A DNA stretch of 64,000 nt from Litomosoides sigmodontis (taxonomy: Eukaryota; Nematoda; Chromadorea; Rhabditida; Onchocercidae), in contig OY718803.1 of the NCBI GenBank assembly GCA_963070105.1, forward strand, positions 7,049,823-7,113,822, written 5' to 3'. Positions 47,828-62,150 of this stretch are shown one piece after another; positions within the stretch are counted from its first letter, which is position 1; every line of letters begins with the position of its first letter. A model generated the notes under the pieces. That model was not told where the DNA came from. It saw nothing but the letters and a program-made list of their open reading frames with translations, and did not search any database. The translations under genes and the position numbers were made by a program.

Positions 47828-49449
47828 ACATCAAATTGTTAAAGAGGAAGACAAGTGGTTGTATCGAAATGTCGGTGTTTCGTTAAAAGTTGTTTATGGA
47901 GAAGCGGAGCTGTTTGAAAAATTTTTAGTTAGGCTATGGATGGAACAGTCCTATTTTTACAGCATTGTACTGTTTAATACTGGCTTGAGTTTTGTTTCTT
48001 GTTTTCGCCGTAGTTGTTGCATCTAATTTGTTTCACAAACTTAATGTTTTCAGTACTAAAATAAATTTTGAGATGGAAGTATTAAGTGCATTGTTTGGAT
48101 CCCAAAAATTGTGCAAATTGGGATAAGGCTGTTACTGCTAACGAAAGAATTGTCAGATTGAGCAATGTAATTTATCAGATTTGTTGTAATTTTGTCTAAA
48201 CTCAGCAATATTGTCTTATTACAGAAGCAGCACTGCTGACATCTATCGCAGGAGAAGCTCGTCATCGTCAGTCATTGTTCTCTGTTGTTCGTGTTGATGA
48301 TGAATCTTCGTCGGAGCTGACACTCTCCGAAAATAGTATTGTTATAACTATCATTTAAAAAAAAAACAAGTGCTAACTTCGATTGAAATTCGAAAAAACT
48401 GCTATCCACTCGGTGCCCTTCCCACTGCTTCACTTTGTTGATGTGTTGAGGAGATATTGCAACGAACATTTGTTTTCATCCACAGGCCGCCTTCGTATCA
48501 ATAGTGATAGGAAGCGGCTGATCGAAACTTCTAATTCTACAACGGAACCTTTCTGTCTTAAAGGAAAATAAAAAAGAGCGAGAGCGGAAGGAGCAAAAGT
48601 CTTTTTCGAGCATTTTTTCTTACTGAATGTGTAGAATGTCTTGCGTTTGTTGGTATCGCTTCGAATGATAGAGCTTACATTACCTAATTTCGAAAACTTA
48701 CAAATTTTCCTCGAAATATGCAGCCGATGGTAGACACCGCATTATAAGTTTTTTTTTTCTTAAATTTTTAATCAAAATTTCCACGTACGATTTATCCATT
48801 TTACTCGAATTTCTCAGGTGGAATACTAACTACTTCAGTCTTCAAGAAGGAAAGACACAAATTGCTTATTTTCAATATTGCGTTTAGCATTATATTATAT
48901 CTGAGAGTTCGAATCTGCCATTCACTTGACGCTTACATAATTTTGTGAAATCTGAACTGAAGTAACGATGAATGCGCAATTAATTCATAGTAATAAAGTT
49001 ATTAAGCTTGCCTGGGTTAACAGCAGTCTGAGCCACCAATGACTTCGCTTGGAACTTTGCACCTAAACTCATGGATTTGACCTTCACTTTTAACTCTTTA
49101 ATTTATTGAAAAAAATTCTGGTTAATTTTTCAACATTTTTAAGCAGGAAGTTTTTCACCTTTCATCTCATTTGTGCATTCTTGAAAAAATTAGGAATAAA
49201 TTAGAAAGGAATAAGTTGTTATATTGTGGAATGAGAAATAAGAGGAATTGTTTTGTAATGCTCATTTTCTAGCGACTGAACATATTGAAATAAAAAGTTA
49301 ATTTTAATTTCGTTATGACAACATCCTTATCGAGAATTTGACATCAGAACAAATGCTTCCACGTATGTTTTCGTTCCACGCGAATATCAGTCAAAATTGG
49401 GATTTCTGTGATGTGGTCGGTGATTTCGCAATGTTTAATTAGAAAAACA

Positions 49450-49472
49450 AGAGAGAGAGAGAGAGAGAGAGA
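49450..49472. repeat. short (GA)n microsatellite
   Basis: About 23 bases of GA dinucleotides in noncoding DNA. Confidence 0.85.
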
Positions 49473-50193
49473 TCGAGAAATCATATTACATGCATTAAGT
49501 TATATTGCTGAAGTTGGTGAAAAAAGTCTTAAAGGTTTATTAAAGCAGACTTTACTCCTCAGTATTGGCCTAAAGTCCTTGACTTTTTTTTTGATAAATG
49601 GGAAAACGCTATTACGATTAATGAAACATTGCATTGTCGGAATAGATTACGAGAAATTTTATTAGAGAATTGGAAATTTTACAAAATTAAATAAACTTCC
49701 GGAAAACTTGCTCATTGAAAATTTTAGGATGGAAGAGAAGATATGTGGTTTACTTCAAAGCTTTCGGCTGACCAACAAAGTATTGAAGGGTGATTTCATG
49801 ACGAGCGCTTTTTTGAGCAATGACACTTAAGTGTGAAAAGACCATTTGAGAAACTCAGCATGCCGTCCAATACAGCATTAATTTCAGGTTACGGAAATGA
49901 ATAACTCCTGAACCTATGCGACTGAGAGGTAGTAGTTCCTTCTGATTAAAAAGAGTTTTTGCTGAGGCATAGACTTGCAATGATCGGAAATAATTTATGA
50001 ATTAGTTTGAATTTCAAACATTTTAATATTGCATTAGAAAGATTTATTCTTCATCATTTAATTATTTCCAACAGTTGCTATAATCACGTTAACTTGACCT
50101 GGCAAATGTTTTTTATTTTGATATTTATTTAATAAATCAAAAATCTAACTACTCGATTCTACTGATGCCATTTGCTATTTCCATTCCTTCTAT

Positions 50194-50728
<535 letters not shown>

Positions 50729-50729
50729 G

Positions 50730-50755
50730 CTGCTGCTGCTGCTGCTGCTGCTGCT
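50730..50755. repeat. (CTG)n tract adjoining the ACT repeat
   Basis: About eight and a half CTG units follow the ACT array after a short imperfect junction, making a compound microsatellite. Confidence 0.95.
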
Positions 50756-53700
50756 ATGCGTGGAAAAAATTATCATCTCCAAATTGCTAGTAATTTTGTT
50801 GGCGATTTATACGCAAATACATGTAAATCCCTGGCGATTCCGAAGCTTGCTAACTTTGTTTTTTTAAACTTTTTCCTTGACTTATAGAAAAAGCTTAGGA
50901 CAAAGTAAGCATTTCTGATGCCAACTCTTCTCATTCTTCATCGACAGCTTCAACATCAGCTTGCTTCATCGAATGCATGCGTTGTAGTAGTAAAACTAAC
51001 AACGCAGGAGGCTAATTTATTTTCAGCAGTATTTCATCTTCCATCCCAATAATCTTTGCAAATCATATCAAAGTGATGCCGTCGTCCTTTTGGCGCTATA
51101 TTGTTCCACGTCCCACGTCCTACGTCCACGTCCTCTTCCATTCATCCGTAAAATTATGACTAGACATTTATTTTCAACCACACCTCCCGTCATTATTAAC
51201 TCTGCTAACTCTTTTTTCCTCATTTAGCAGTGATTGATAATCAGTCATTTCTAAAGACTATTCTTTCAATCTATCAAAGTGGATAGTGTAAATGAACCTA
51301 AATTAAACTGTCGGAAACAATTATGGCGAGACTCATTCTCACTGATCACAATTTCTGCTTCAACGATTCTTCCGCCCTCCTTCTTCTGTAACTTACGCTT
51401 CCAGCACTTACCTTCGTCGGTGCTAGCCATCTATAATATCATCCATAATTGATAATTGGGATGCATTTGCATTTGCAATTCATGCATGACCAAAGAATCC
51501 AAGCATTTCTGCTGATTGCTCTTATCACTCGAAATTCTTCTTTGAGATTTTTGCCGCAATTTTTTTGGGCAATTTTCTTCAGTCTTATCGATCAATATGC
51601 TTTCAAACCGTATGGTTTATGATTCTCACGTGAAGGAAGCTGAACAACTCTTTCGTGCGCTGTAATTAATTAAATGAGTTGTTTTTATTTGATGTTTTCC
51701 GCCTTGTAAAAATTTCTATATGCTTTTATTAAAATGTATCTTTTTTAAAAAGCAATTTCACTTCTCTTTTCTAAAGTTTTCATGCGATGATAAAGTTTGA
51801 GTAAAACTGTTCTGCGATATGTGATAGTTAATTATTTATATTTAAGAAAAAGGGCAACAATCAAATGCATAGTAACCTTTGACCTCGACGACAAAATCAG
51901 TGAGCAATCACTTTCATCAATACATTTCTATCATTTTTTTTTTTATTTTATCGTAATTTTTGCAAAATAAACCATCTCATTTTTAATTTATTCACGCGAA
52001 ACGTATGACACAGCGGACATTGCAACGATCAATGCGGTAAATTCAAAGATCCGTGTTTTTCGCAGTAATTTATTTGTTCGTTTGATTTTACCCTGTAAAT
52101 TCTATTTATGAAATACAGCAACTGTTTAATTGAGTTGTGCGTTTAATTTTCAAAAAAGGAATCTCACCTCTCCTCCCAATTTTCTTCCAAATGAGGGGAG
52201 TGGAAAAGTTTCAACTGTAAAAGTTTTGCATTTATGTGCATCTCACACACATATATCTTACATGTTCACAAAGTTCCCTTCCCCATTTGTAAAACGCACA
52301 ATTTTAAAAATTTAGCATTTGAAAAAGAGACCTTTTAAATAAAAGTTAAACTAAGACTTTTTCCTACTTTTTTGCTTGCAAATTTGTCGAAACTTTAAAT
52401 TTATTTCCTATAGCGTAAAATTTTTCAACATTTTTTCTGTTGCAGTTGGCGGAATCATTGGAAAAGCAATTCGTTTACGAGAGCGCAGCTTGTTAATAGT
52501 TGTTTAAACGAGTGACACCTGTTCTGTGAAGTTTGTATGAATTTTACATCATTCTGCGCCGTACATTCCACGTAACGCAGCGTAGATTCAACGGGTGTAC
52601 TTTAATGGTGCTATTCGCTGTTAATAGTTTTCCAAGCAAAAATTTTTTGCTCAAAATTAAACGGTGCATTGAATATTATTCAACTTTTTCATACCTCATC
52701 GATGTGTTTCGCGTTTCGAAGTAAGTTGGTGAAGCTGTTGCAGCCAATCCAATTATCACAAGTAGTTTTATTTGAATATCACATTTTGATCAAAACGAAA
52801 AATTATTTGCCGTTGAAAAAATGGCTTCATTTATTGGTGCAACATTCCTTAGATTGCTAAAATTGCATGAAAGAGGACGGGAAATTTATTAGCAAAGGAA
52901 GAAAACTTAACGAAGTTTGAATCTTCCAATAGCAAAATTCTCATTGTGAGGAACGAACTCTTCGCCTTACTTCTCACTCATCGCTTCTGATAACTAACTC
53001 TCTTAGATGCTAACTGTTAGCAACTTCGTCGTAGTGCAGTGATAAATCAGTTGGTGATGAGCAGTGATGGATGTTGCATTTCCACTCTTCTGAATTTAAA
53101 ATCTCAGCAATGCCTGACCTGTTTCTCCTTCTCACTCTCAAAATCTTCCTCTCAAAAGGATAAAAAATTACCGCACTGATAGATGTTGGTTAATTGAGGG
53201 AGGATCAGCAGTGTCTCAAATTTCACTCATTTTGAAATTTTTATCTCATCCAATTTCAAGCAATTAATCTTTTTCGAGAAACTAATTTTTGACAAATTTA
53301 ATTTGCTGGCCACGCCCGAAATTATTCATTCTTTTTCACACATTTGTCTTCTTCCTCATTAGGACAAGACTTCACGCACTAATCTTGTTAACTAGGAGAG
53401 AGGGAAGCATTTTTGTTGCTAGCATTTCATTATGACACCTCTTGTCCTCTCCAAAAGTCAATTTTTCCTTTTCAAAACCGATCGATCCGAATTCATCCGC
53501 GAAGTAACAGACATAGCAATTTGTCCCACTCATTTGCGGGAAAAAGGAAAGCAATAAAAAGTAGCATGAAATTTCCTCTCATTTCATTTCCATAAAAATT
53601 TCAGTAAAAATGATAGAAATTACATTGCTTGTTTTTTTTCTATTGTTAAATAATAATTGTTTGGTATAGCTTTCTTTTTCATTTCCTGCAAATTTCCTGC

Positions 53701-55339
53701 TAAGTAGCAATTGAGTATTTGATCGATCGGACGGATCTAAGTGTCATCGGATTTCATGAGAGTTTAAAAAAGCGAAAGAGACAGCTGTTGATATGTTAAG
53801 TGCTGTTTTATTCATTTTTATAGATAAGTCATTTGCTTCAAGTTTGTTTACAAATTTACATTTTCATCAATTTTTATCCCTTAAATTACATTTGTGAAAT
53901 TAGCTCCATCATTTGACTATTCTAAAAACGATCCATATGGAAGAGGCACGAAATTGAAATGCTTTAAATTTCAGACAGCAATTTAGAAATGTGAGAGCCA
54001 AATTCAAGCATAGTTGCGTAAACGTTTTTTCTTTCATTTCATTCGATTTCAACTACAGATATCTAAAAGTGTGAAGTATTGGAAGAATTAAAAAATCCCT
54101 CAAATTATAATTTCTTTGTAAACAGCTGCCGCACACTAAAACTTCAATAATTTAATAAAGATGCGCCAATGTTTCAGTTTATTTGCAAATTAATACGTGC
54201 AGTTTCGTTAGCAAACTATTCGATAGATTTTTCCTTAAATTAAAATTGTCTAAGGAAGTATACTCACGGAAAATCTAGTTAGTGTTAGAATTTCTGTCTG
54301 AAATAATTTTTATCAGACAAATGAAAATAAGCGAAATGAGTTTTCTGCACTGGAATATATCAGTGCACGAGTTTATTCGCAGCTCATTTCTGTGGTAAAT
54401 ACTCGTCTCTCCGTGAAATGATTTAGGTTTTTCCCGGTTTCATTCGCTGAGTTCGAATTTCGAATTCCATGTTAATTTCTGAAATGTTTATGAAAAAGCA
54501 ATTTTGCTTGTCATTTTTGTCAAAAGAAAAAGGCAAAATTTGATCTTTCAACTCTAATAGCATTTTCATGAGGGCAATGTTGGCATAAGATCTGATCGGC
54601 TTGAACTACGACATAGGAGTTTGCAGTTGAAGCCCATCAGGCCTGCCTCTATGTTTAGCTCACAACACTCGAAGTTTTGGAAATCTTTTGAAGTCCCAAA
54701 AATTAGTAAAAGAATTTTGAAATAGTAGTGCGAATGAGTGATAAATCAACGCAAACTTTTGTATGGGTGCCGCTCACACCCATTTAGCTAATTTAGATTC
54801 ACTGAAGCATAATTGTGCTAATTCCCGAAACGTTGCCGTCTGCTCTGTTAATCTTCAACCATCCATCCGTATTTCTCATTTTGTTGCAATTAATTTCATC
54901 ATTTCATCGGTGAACGGCTCACCCTCACTCGTTGACGTTTCATTTACACGTCCGAATTTTACATTTTCTTCATTATCAATTTCTCCTTCGCATTTACTCT
55001 TTCCCTCTCTCAGAGCAATCCTAAAAATGCTAGCCTTAATTACTCATTAAAAGATTATCCATTAAAGATTGCTTCACTTTATTACTCGTACTGTCTGATT
55101 TCAATGGGCTTTTAATCCTCAAAATACTTTTGGCGGTAATTTCTTCCTCAGTGAATTAAAATGAATTGTTAAATTTATCGGTGAGAAGCTACTGCACTTA
55201 GCTTTTCCAAAGGTCGCTTTTCGGTTCTGTACGATGAGAAGAAGCTTCTTGCATTTATTTTTCAACGAATTATAATTTAATTTAGTCATTGAACAGGCAG
55301 TACTGTTGTCGGCAAATGGCCTGAAACTGTAGAGAAGAG

Positions 55340-57513
55340 ATGGCCAGGGAGTGCACGCCACAACTCACGTTCTACAACGTGTTCATTGGCCTGTGCTTCA
55401 CCGCCATTTTCGTCCTATCGCTGCTCGGTAACTCAGTGGTTCTCTTCTCTATAATCAAACTTCTGCGACACTCAATTACCAATATGCTACTGTTGAACCT
55501 AGCAGTTGCTGATTTGCTACGGTAAGTGAGTTATACGTTTTGAAAAAGTATCCGAGCTGTGACGGAACGCTTCAAAGAGAATTGGCTAGCAAGTCAATCT
55601 TAAATATTTCTCGCTTTTGTAATTCGCAATAATTTATTATTCAGAACTCTTCTGAATGTAAGATTAATTCTTAATTTTTAGATGTTAAAGCTAATATTTA
55701 TTAATATACTTTCTCCTTCTCTCTGTATCTCTCTCTGTTTGTGTGTGTTTAGCAGATCAATTAAAATTTTTGTTAAATTTAAATAATAAAAGTAAAAAAG
55801 GATCTTTTCATCTTCTTGATGAAATAACTGTTAATGAATATTTTTCAGATCAATCATTTGCATACCACCAACATTAATGAGTGAAATATCACAATGCTGG
55901 CTACTGGGACCATACATATGCAAATTAGCTGCTTACTTACAGCGTACGTTTACACATTCTTGCATATTTTATAACACGCTGCGACTATTTTTGAAAGGAA
56001 AGGGACACTTCAATGATGGGAATGGAACAATTTCAGCTGTAACAGTTTGCGCGTCAGCCTATACGTTGGCTTTGATTGCACTCGAACGTTACTACGCGAT
56101 ATGTCGTCCGCTGAAACTGATGATTTGGCTTTCACAGGTACGATTCAAAGATCGTTTGAGGAATTGAGAGAACTATTCATTTCAAATTTTAAATCGAATA
56201 AACCATAACAAATTGCATGATAACATTTGGAGAATCCTTTAAGAAATCTTCTACATTTCATACAAATAAGCAACAATTGTTAACAAACCGGAACTTTGCC
56301 TGTAAAAGACGATCAAGTGCTATCACTCCTTTCTTTCGTAGCGTCGTTTATTGACACTTATATCGCTTATTTGGTTTACCGCATTTGCAAGCAACATTGG
56401 CGCACTTGTCATTTATGACGCTGTTCCGTACAAAACACATTGGACCTGTCGCTCCACCGCTACTCCACTAATAGACTTCTTTTATCAAATCCATGTCACC
56501 ATGGCTAGTTTACAGTTTCATTTTCTTTTCCTGTGGCCGATCTCTTATCCGAAAGTCATCATCCGATTTAGCTGCCACTGTCAGTTTAAAATTAGGAGGA
56601 AAGTTTATTTCAGCTGCTACTATTCATACCACTAGCTATTATGTTGCTTTTATACTGCAAGATAATCAAAACGCTCCATCCGAACACTCAACGGGAAATT
56701 AGGCAAGAAAGGTGTCGCAGTTTTGCAGAATGCTATCCAAGTAATAGTTAAATTTTCGAGGCAACTCGCTTACATCTCACAAACCCAACAAAAGTTCCAA
56801 TTTATCTATCAACTGAAAAATTAAGCTTATAAAAATCGTAATAACAATGAATTTTTCCCACCCTTTTTCTTCATAAAATTGGGAATGATATAGGTAGCAT
56901 TGGACCGAAACGACTTTCAAGTTGGCATCATCCATCATTTACCGGTCATGGTAACACGGAGCTCAGGAACTCTTATAGAGTAAGTTAAGTTGTATTTCTC
57001 CTATCGTTTAGTTGTCATTTCCGTTTATGAGCAAATTTCATAAATTAAAATTTTATACGAATGAGTTACGAAGTGCAGATGCCATTAGACGAAATGGTAT
57101 TCGCTTTGAACACACTACCTATTTAACGTTCAAGCTCAAATGATTGCGACTGAAATTTTAATTAAATTTGAAATTTAGACGGGACAAAGCCATTGCTCAT
57201 TATTGGGACATTTATTTTATTGTTCTGAGCTTTGGACAGCAAAAGTATATGGCAGGGAGTTGGCATTTCTTTTCATAATATATGAATCAGATCAGCTTGA
57301 ATTATGGGTTGTTAAGATCGTTTTGGATTGTTCAAACATCGCAGTCTTAGGTGCCTGATTGGAAGAGTAGTTGCTTGAATATGCTTAATTACAGGCTTGG
57401 ATTAACGATCCAAAGCGACAGGGTACCACCTCAGGTATGACGTGTAAGACAACAACCAACGAGGCGCGTAATTGTGATGCTGAAACTAAGCTGCTTTCCA
57501 GGTTGTCAAATTA

Positions 57514-57574
<61 letters not shown>

Positions 57575-57843
57575 TTATTAGCAATATTACTTCACTGAAA
57601 ATTTAAAGCAAAAATGGAATTTGTTGATTTTCCGGAGAGTTCAGTCTTCGGTGAAATCTTTCCCAGTTTCAGCAGTGCTTCTGTTCTTCAGTCATCGGTT
57701 AGCGGTAGTAAGATGAATGATAATTATAATTATGATTATACGCTTCGAAGCAATCGTCAGGTTATCATTTTAATGAGCGCTTTCCACTTTTATTTTACAA
57801 TTTTTTAATTGTTATAATTATTTTCGCTGTGTGATGAAGAGAC

Positions 57844-57882
<39 letters not shown>

Positions 57883-58552
57883 AGCGTTGCCGGTTTGATG
57901 GGATGATTATCGTTCCCTGTTTATGTCACATCGTAAGGGACTTGGATGAAATATGATTGATTATCCTTAGTGATCGACGTTAATTGCTACATAGGATTCA
58001 GGAGGAGATAGTTGAAGCGAAACGACGTGTAATTAGAATGCTAATTATCATTGTTATTGCTTTCGTTATTTGCTGGACACCGAGCTTCCTTTGGTGGCTG
58101 ACCATTAGAGCATCTGATCTCATCCGGGTACGGAACTTACAGCAATTTCCTCATCCTCCAATAAAATACAATTATGCATAGGTTGGAGGAGAGATAAACA
58201 AATCCAATGGAAGTTAATAGCTTCATCAGTTAGGTCAGGAGAATGAAATTTGATTCACAGATGCGTAGGAATTTTAAAACCTTCTTGAGTTGAAGCAACA
58301 CTGTTATCATAGAGTAAGTTGATGCGACTGAGAGCTTTTTCAGATCACAAATGAATTTTGCAGATTCACTTGTGGAACAGAAGGATAAATGCATACATAA
58401 CGCTGCTAACTCATATAAGTGCGTGCGCAAATCCGATAACTTACTGCTTCATAAATAAGCGATTCCGGAAAAATATCACAACATACCTCTGGACGTGTAC
58501 CTTTCAAGCATGTAGACAGCCTCTGCAGGGAAAGGTATCAATTGAAATTTGA
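55340..58552 (+). CDS. Class A GPCR, cholecystokinin/sulfakinin-receptor-like
   Basis: This is a seven-transmembrane neuropeptide receptor of the rhodopsin class. Ten exons (55340-55521, 55849-55943, 56037-56137, 56342-56494, 56614-56740, 56894-56979, 57395-57434, 57609-57760, 58002-58127, 58364-58552) join in frame to 416 residues. Visible marks are LLGNSVVLFSIIKLLRHS (TM1), LLLNLAVADLLR (TM2), CWLLGPYICKLAAYLQ (TM3 with its disulphide Cys), LALIALERYYAICRPL (the ERY variant of DRY), and CWTPSFLWW in TM6. TM7 carries ACANPITYCFINKRFR, followed by tail cysteines. The third intracellular loop is long, about 115 residues. IALERYYAICRPL, AKRRVIRML before TM6, and the ending NP..YCF.NKRFR most resemble CCK/gastrin receptors (C. 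elegans ckr type). The N-terminus is very short (about 13 residues), so an upstream exon may be missing, and a gtatca site near the end could extend the tail. Confidence 0.85.
57515..57570. repeat. (CA)n microsatellite in a GPCR intron
   Basis: About 28 uninterrupted CA dinucleotides in the intron between the receptor exons 57395-57434 and 57609-57760. Confidence 0.95.
57839..57884. repeat. (GA)n microsatellite in a GPCR intron
   Basis: About 45 bases of nearly pure GA dinucleotides in the intron between the receptor exons ending at 57760 and starting at 58002. Confidence 0.93.
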
Positions 58553-60038
58553 ACTGCAAGTTATTTAGCACATTATCATTTCCAATAATCCAACACGGAA
58601 GTACTCCACAAATTTTCTGCTTAACTTTCTCTCATACAAGAATTGTTTTGTCTATTTTATCACTCCTTCCTATCAATCTTGTGACATCATCTCTTTTTTT
58701 TTAAAAAGGTTTTACATATTTTCTAGTCTCCGACAAATCAGTACAAATTACGTGAAGCGAAATTCATGACGCAATATCCCGCTGACTTATTCACCAGTGG
58801 AAGCAATTTTTAGCAAGCAGTTGCTGCGACTCCTTTCCTATCTGATAACAATTTATGATCACTCGTTTTCTTATCACAATGACACCATCTTGCGGTGATA
58901 AGAGGATTCATTTGATATATTCGTATTTTTGCTGTGCTAATTAAAGCTTTTTTCCATCATTAGAGAGTGTCGAAATCCAGTCAGACGACACTTATTATTT
59001 CCTCATCAATAGTAGGAAGGATTGAGCTATGTGAGAGAATAGGTACTTCTACTTTGAAACGATTCTCGCACTTCAAACAACCGGAAGAGTCGTCACATTC
59101 AATTATTTTATTTCATTTGTTAGCAATAAGAGATACAGGCAGATCTTCCAGGCAATTAATGCCTTCCTTCAATGCAATTAATTACACTTCATTGATGACA
59201 GGAAAATTTCCTTATCAGTTTCTCGTGCTAATATTAATCTCTCAGCAAACTTTTACCTCTCAATTCTCCTTCTTCCTTCCTGAAATCTCCTTTCTGCTCG
59301 CCCAAATGGCACAATAACTTCCAAGGCTGTTTGTTTTATTCACATTAGAAAATTTTCATTTTGTGAGCTAAAGAAATATAGCAAATTTAATATCGTGTTA
59401 TTTCTAAAAATTTTTGCTGATAAGCAACGATCTCACATGTGAACTATTAAAGGGAATTATTGCTGCCAACTTTCGCTTAAGATTAAAATGAAGTTGAACA
59501 AGAGGTGATGAACAAGTTCCTTCCACCTTGATATTGATATTAAAGTGAATAAATTGTCAATCAATACTTACTTTCACTTTTTCGAAGACCAAATTTTTTA
59601 GTCATTTGTTATTTAGTTCGGTCGATGTTTATTCTTATCACTCGGAGGGACTCTGAAGCACCTTTACTCAAAATTAAGATTTCATTTCTTTCAGTAAAAG
59701 AAAAAACAAAACCTTTCATTGAAAGCTGCGTTAAATACGGCTAAAAGAGTAATAATGAATCAGCAAAACGGAAGAAATTGCATTTGAGAAAGACATGTGC
59801 AACTCGGCTCTGAACCAAGAATGTTTTTTACATAAACAATAATTTTGAAAAGTCGAAAAAAAATCCACGTGAAAAGTTGAACATATGTTTTCGAATCACA
59901 AATTCTACTCAATACAATATCATATTTGTCCTATTAACACACTAAGGCAAAACAGAAAGACGTAAGATTCGGCTTACTATCAGTTTTTTAACATAAAATC
60001 TAAATTGTTCCCATAATAGGTATAGAAATTTCATCTGT
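58553..60038. other. convergent spacer between the GPCR and NEK kinase genes
   Basis: About 1.5 kb of AT-rich DNA between two convergent 3' ends. The 116-codon frame at 58967-59317 lacks an ATG start and any family resemblance, so I do not call it. Confidence 0.4.
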
Positions 60039-62150
60039 TCAATAAGCTATAGCTTTTACCGCTACAGGTTGTGTACGTAAAATGCTATTATTCGAAGAGG
60101 AAATCTGACGAGTTTTTTTTGGGGGTGAAGAAGGCAGTGCACCAAGATCCAGATTAATTGCTAGACAAACTGGTAAGATCAGCGGGCATGTGAGAATCTC
60201 TGCAAATTGAAAACCGGAAAGAAAACTGAAAAACCTTAAATTTTAAGACATTCAGGAAAATTTTAAAGAGCACAAGAAAACAATGAAATTCAATAACTTG
60301 TGATTTCAGTAAAAAATTTAAAAACTGAAATGTTCAAATTTGGATGAGAAAGATATGCTCTTGCGTATAACTTTAACAAATAGAATTTGTGCAAATAGCA
60401 GATGCTATTTGTTAAAGACTTTAACGTTAAAGAAACGTATGGCTTTAACAAATAGCATCTACAATAGCATCTGTATAAAGTTCCTTGAACTATAAAATGA
60501 TAGTTGGGACAGTTATTTTTTTAAAACAAACCTTTGAGAAGAGGCCTTTTGTTTTCATTAACATCCAGAATGGAACTAATTAACTTCTTCAAATCATCAC
60601 TCCAATGTTCAGAGATCGGATTATGCTTTCCCTAAAACATTAAAAAAATTTTATTCTTAAAAAAATATGTTCATTAAAATCTCTTCAGAAGGACTGGCAT
60701 GGCAGTACATCGTTACATATCCTACGCATCTTTTAAGCAAAAATTAAAATAACTTTTTCTTTACGAAAATACTAAAACATACTTTTGTGATTTTCATGAC
60801 AATTGATGGCAAATTTTCGCCATCAAATGCTCGCTTTAATTCAGCAAGTTCGTATAACACACAGCCCAAAGCCCACAAATCGCTTTTCTGATTGTACGCT
60901 CTGCCTAAAGTTTAATTTATTGCTCTGTCACAGAATGCAGAAGAAAAATCGGTAAAGAAATCATACCAATAGCATAAGAAGAAAGCAAACTACCTTCACA
61001 GATTTCTGGAGAAAGATAATTCGGCGTGCCAATAATCGTAGATGCTAAACTCCTTGTTGATAACTCTTTACTAATTCCAAAATCACTCAATTTAACAATT
61101 GTTCGTTTTTTATTTAACAAAATATTTTGCGCTTTCAAGTCTCTATGAAGTATTTGCTTGGAATGCATGTATTCAAGTCCGATAGCAACCTGCAAATGTC
61201 ACATCTTAAGTTTTCCGGTTCTTCACTAATCTGTAAAGGGAACGTATCAATAACAGAAATACTACTGGTGATGCAAGAAAATAGGTGGTGACCCTTGTAA
61301 ATTCCATTAAAGCCAAGTTCAACTCATAAACTACGAAAAGAAAACAGGGTTTGTTCGCACGAAGATTTATGCATTAGTAGAGCCTTTGTGATTCTACTTG
61401 AAAATCTGATCGCCAAACAGCTTTAAACATGTGTAACGTGTTTTTTTTTTTGAATTCCTCCTTGGTAACTTCCAATTTGTTAACAAAAACTAACCTGTGT
61501 AAAATAATTTAGCACAGTATTCTCAATAAATTTAATTCCCTTTTGTTCGGCAATCATTTTATCCATTGTTCCACCCTCGGCATATTGCATGACAATCGAA
61601 AAAGCATTTTCGGTCTATAAAAAATGACTAAATTCCCATGAAAAAGCCAATTCCGAATCAAACAGATTTCAAGGGAAAAAAAGAACAATCTTAAGTGGTG
61701 CAATTCTAGCGAACAAGAAATGAACAGAAACCTTGAATGACTCGTAGTATCCAATAATGTGGGGATGATGAAGGCGCTTCAGCAATGTTACTTCGCCTGG
61801 AATGCCTGCATTAGAATGTCTGAAATTGTTGAGAAGCACGAAACCACCATGACTATTGCTCGCTGAACTCATCATCTTGGGTAGTGAAGCGCTTAACATG
61901 CATAATTCACCTCATCAGTTATCCATCTCAAACTACAACTAAAAGATCGTAAAGTAATACTATTTGAAATGGGATCAGAAAAAAAAACAAACAAACCCAT
62001 GATTGCATTCTGCTCCTCTTCCGCGAGTCCTTCTAGCGCTACTGTTTTGATGATAACTTTTTGTCGGAAAATATCATCCTTACGTTGACAAAGCCAACAA
62101 ACGCCGTGTGCTCCACGTCCTACTACTGAGATCTTCTCGTAGTCATCCAT
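60039..62150 (-). CDS. nekl-2: NIMA-related protein kinase, NEK8/NEKL-2 type
   Basis: This is a serine/threonine kinase of the NEK8/NEK9 branch. In C. elegans, NEKL-2 acts in epidermal endocytosis and moulting. Seven minus-strand exons (62150-61997, 61796-61731, 61614-61495, 61188-60994, 60904-60783, 60630-60531, 60199-60039) join in phase to 305 residues. The kinase features are complete. They are the Gly loop VVGRGAHGVC, lysine in KVIIKTV, catalytic loop ILHRDLKAQNILL, DFG in LSDFGISKEL, activation segment STIIGTPNYLSPEICEG, and YNQKSDLWALGCVLYELAELKRAFD, which is nearly the NEK8 wording. After the kinase there are only about 50 residues containing a PPKKTR basic patch. The RCC1 repeats of vertebrate NEK8 are absent, as I recall for C. 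elegans NEKL-2. The start ATG opens MDDYEKISVVGRG, as in human MEKYERIRVVGRG. Confidence 0.92.

Noticed and set aside
47790..48026. 78-codon plus-strand frame overlapping the last COX11 exon
   Set aside because: It is a shifted frame over the COX11 tail. The COX11 frame there is fixed by phase and a proper stop, and no separate start context exists.
48901..48925. GAGTTCGAATCTGCC, which looks like a tRNA T-arm
   Set aside because: No matching acceptor stem, D-arm or anticodon arm at the right distances on either strand.
58967..59317. 116-codon plus-strand frame after the GPCR
   Set aside because: No ATG start, low-complexity Ser/Leu composition, no splice context or known motif.
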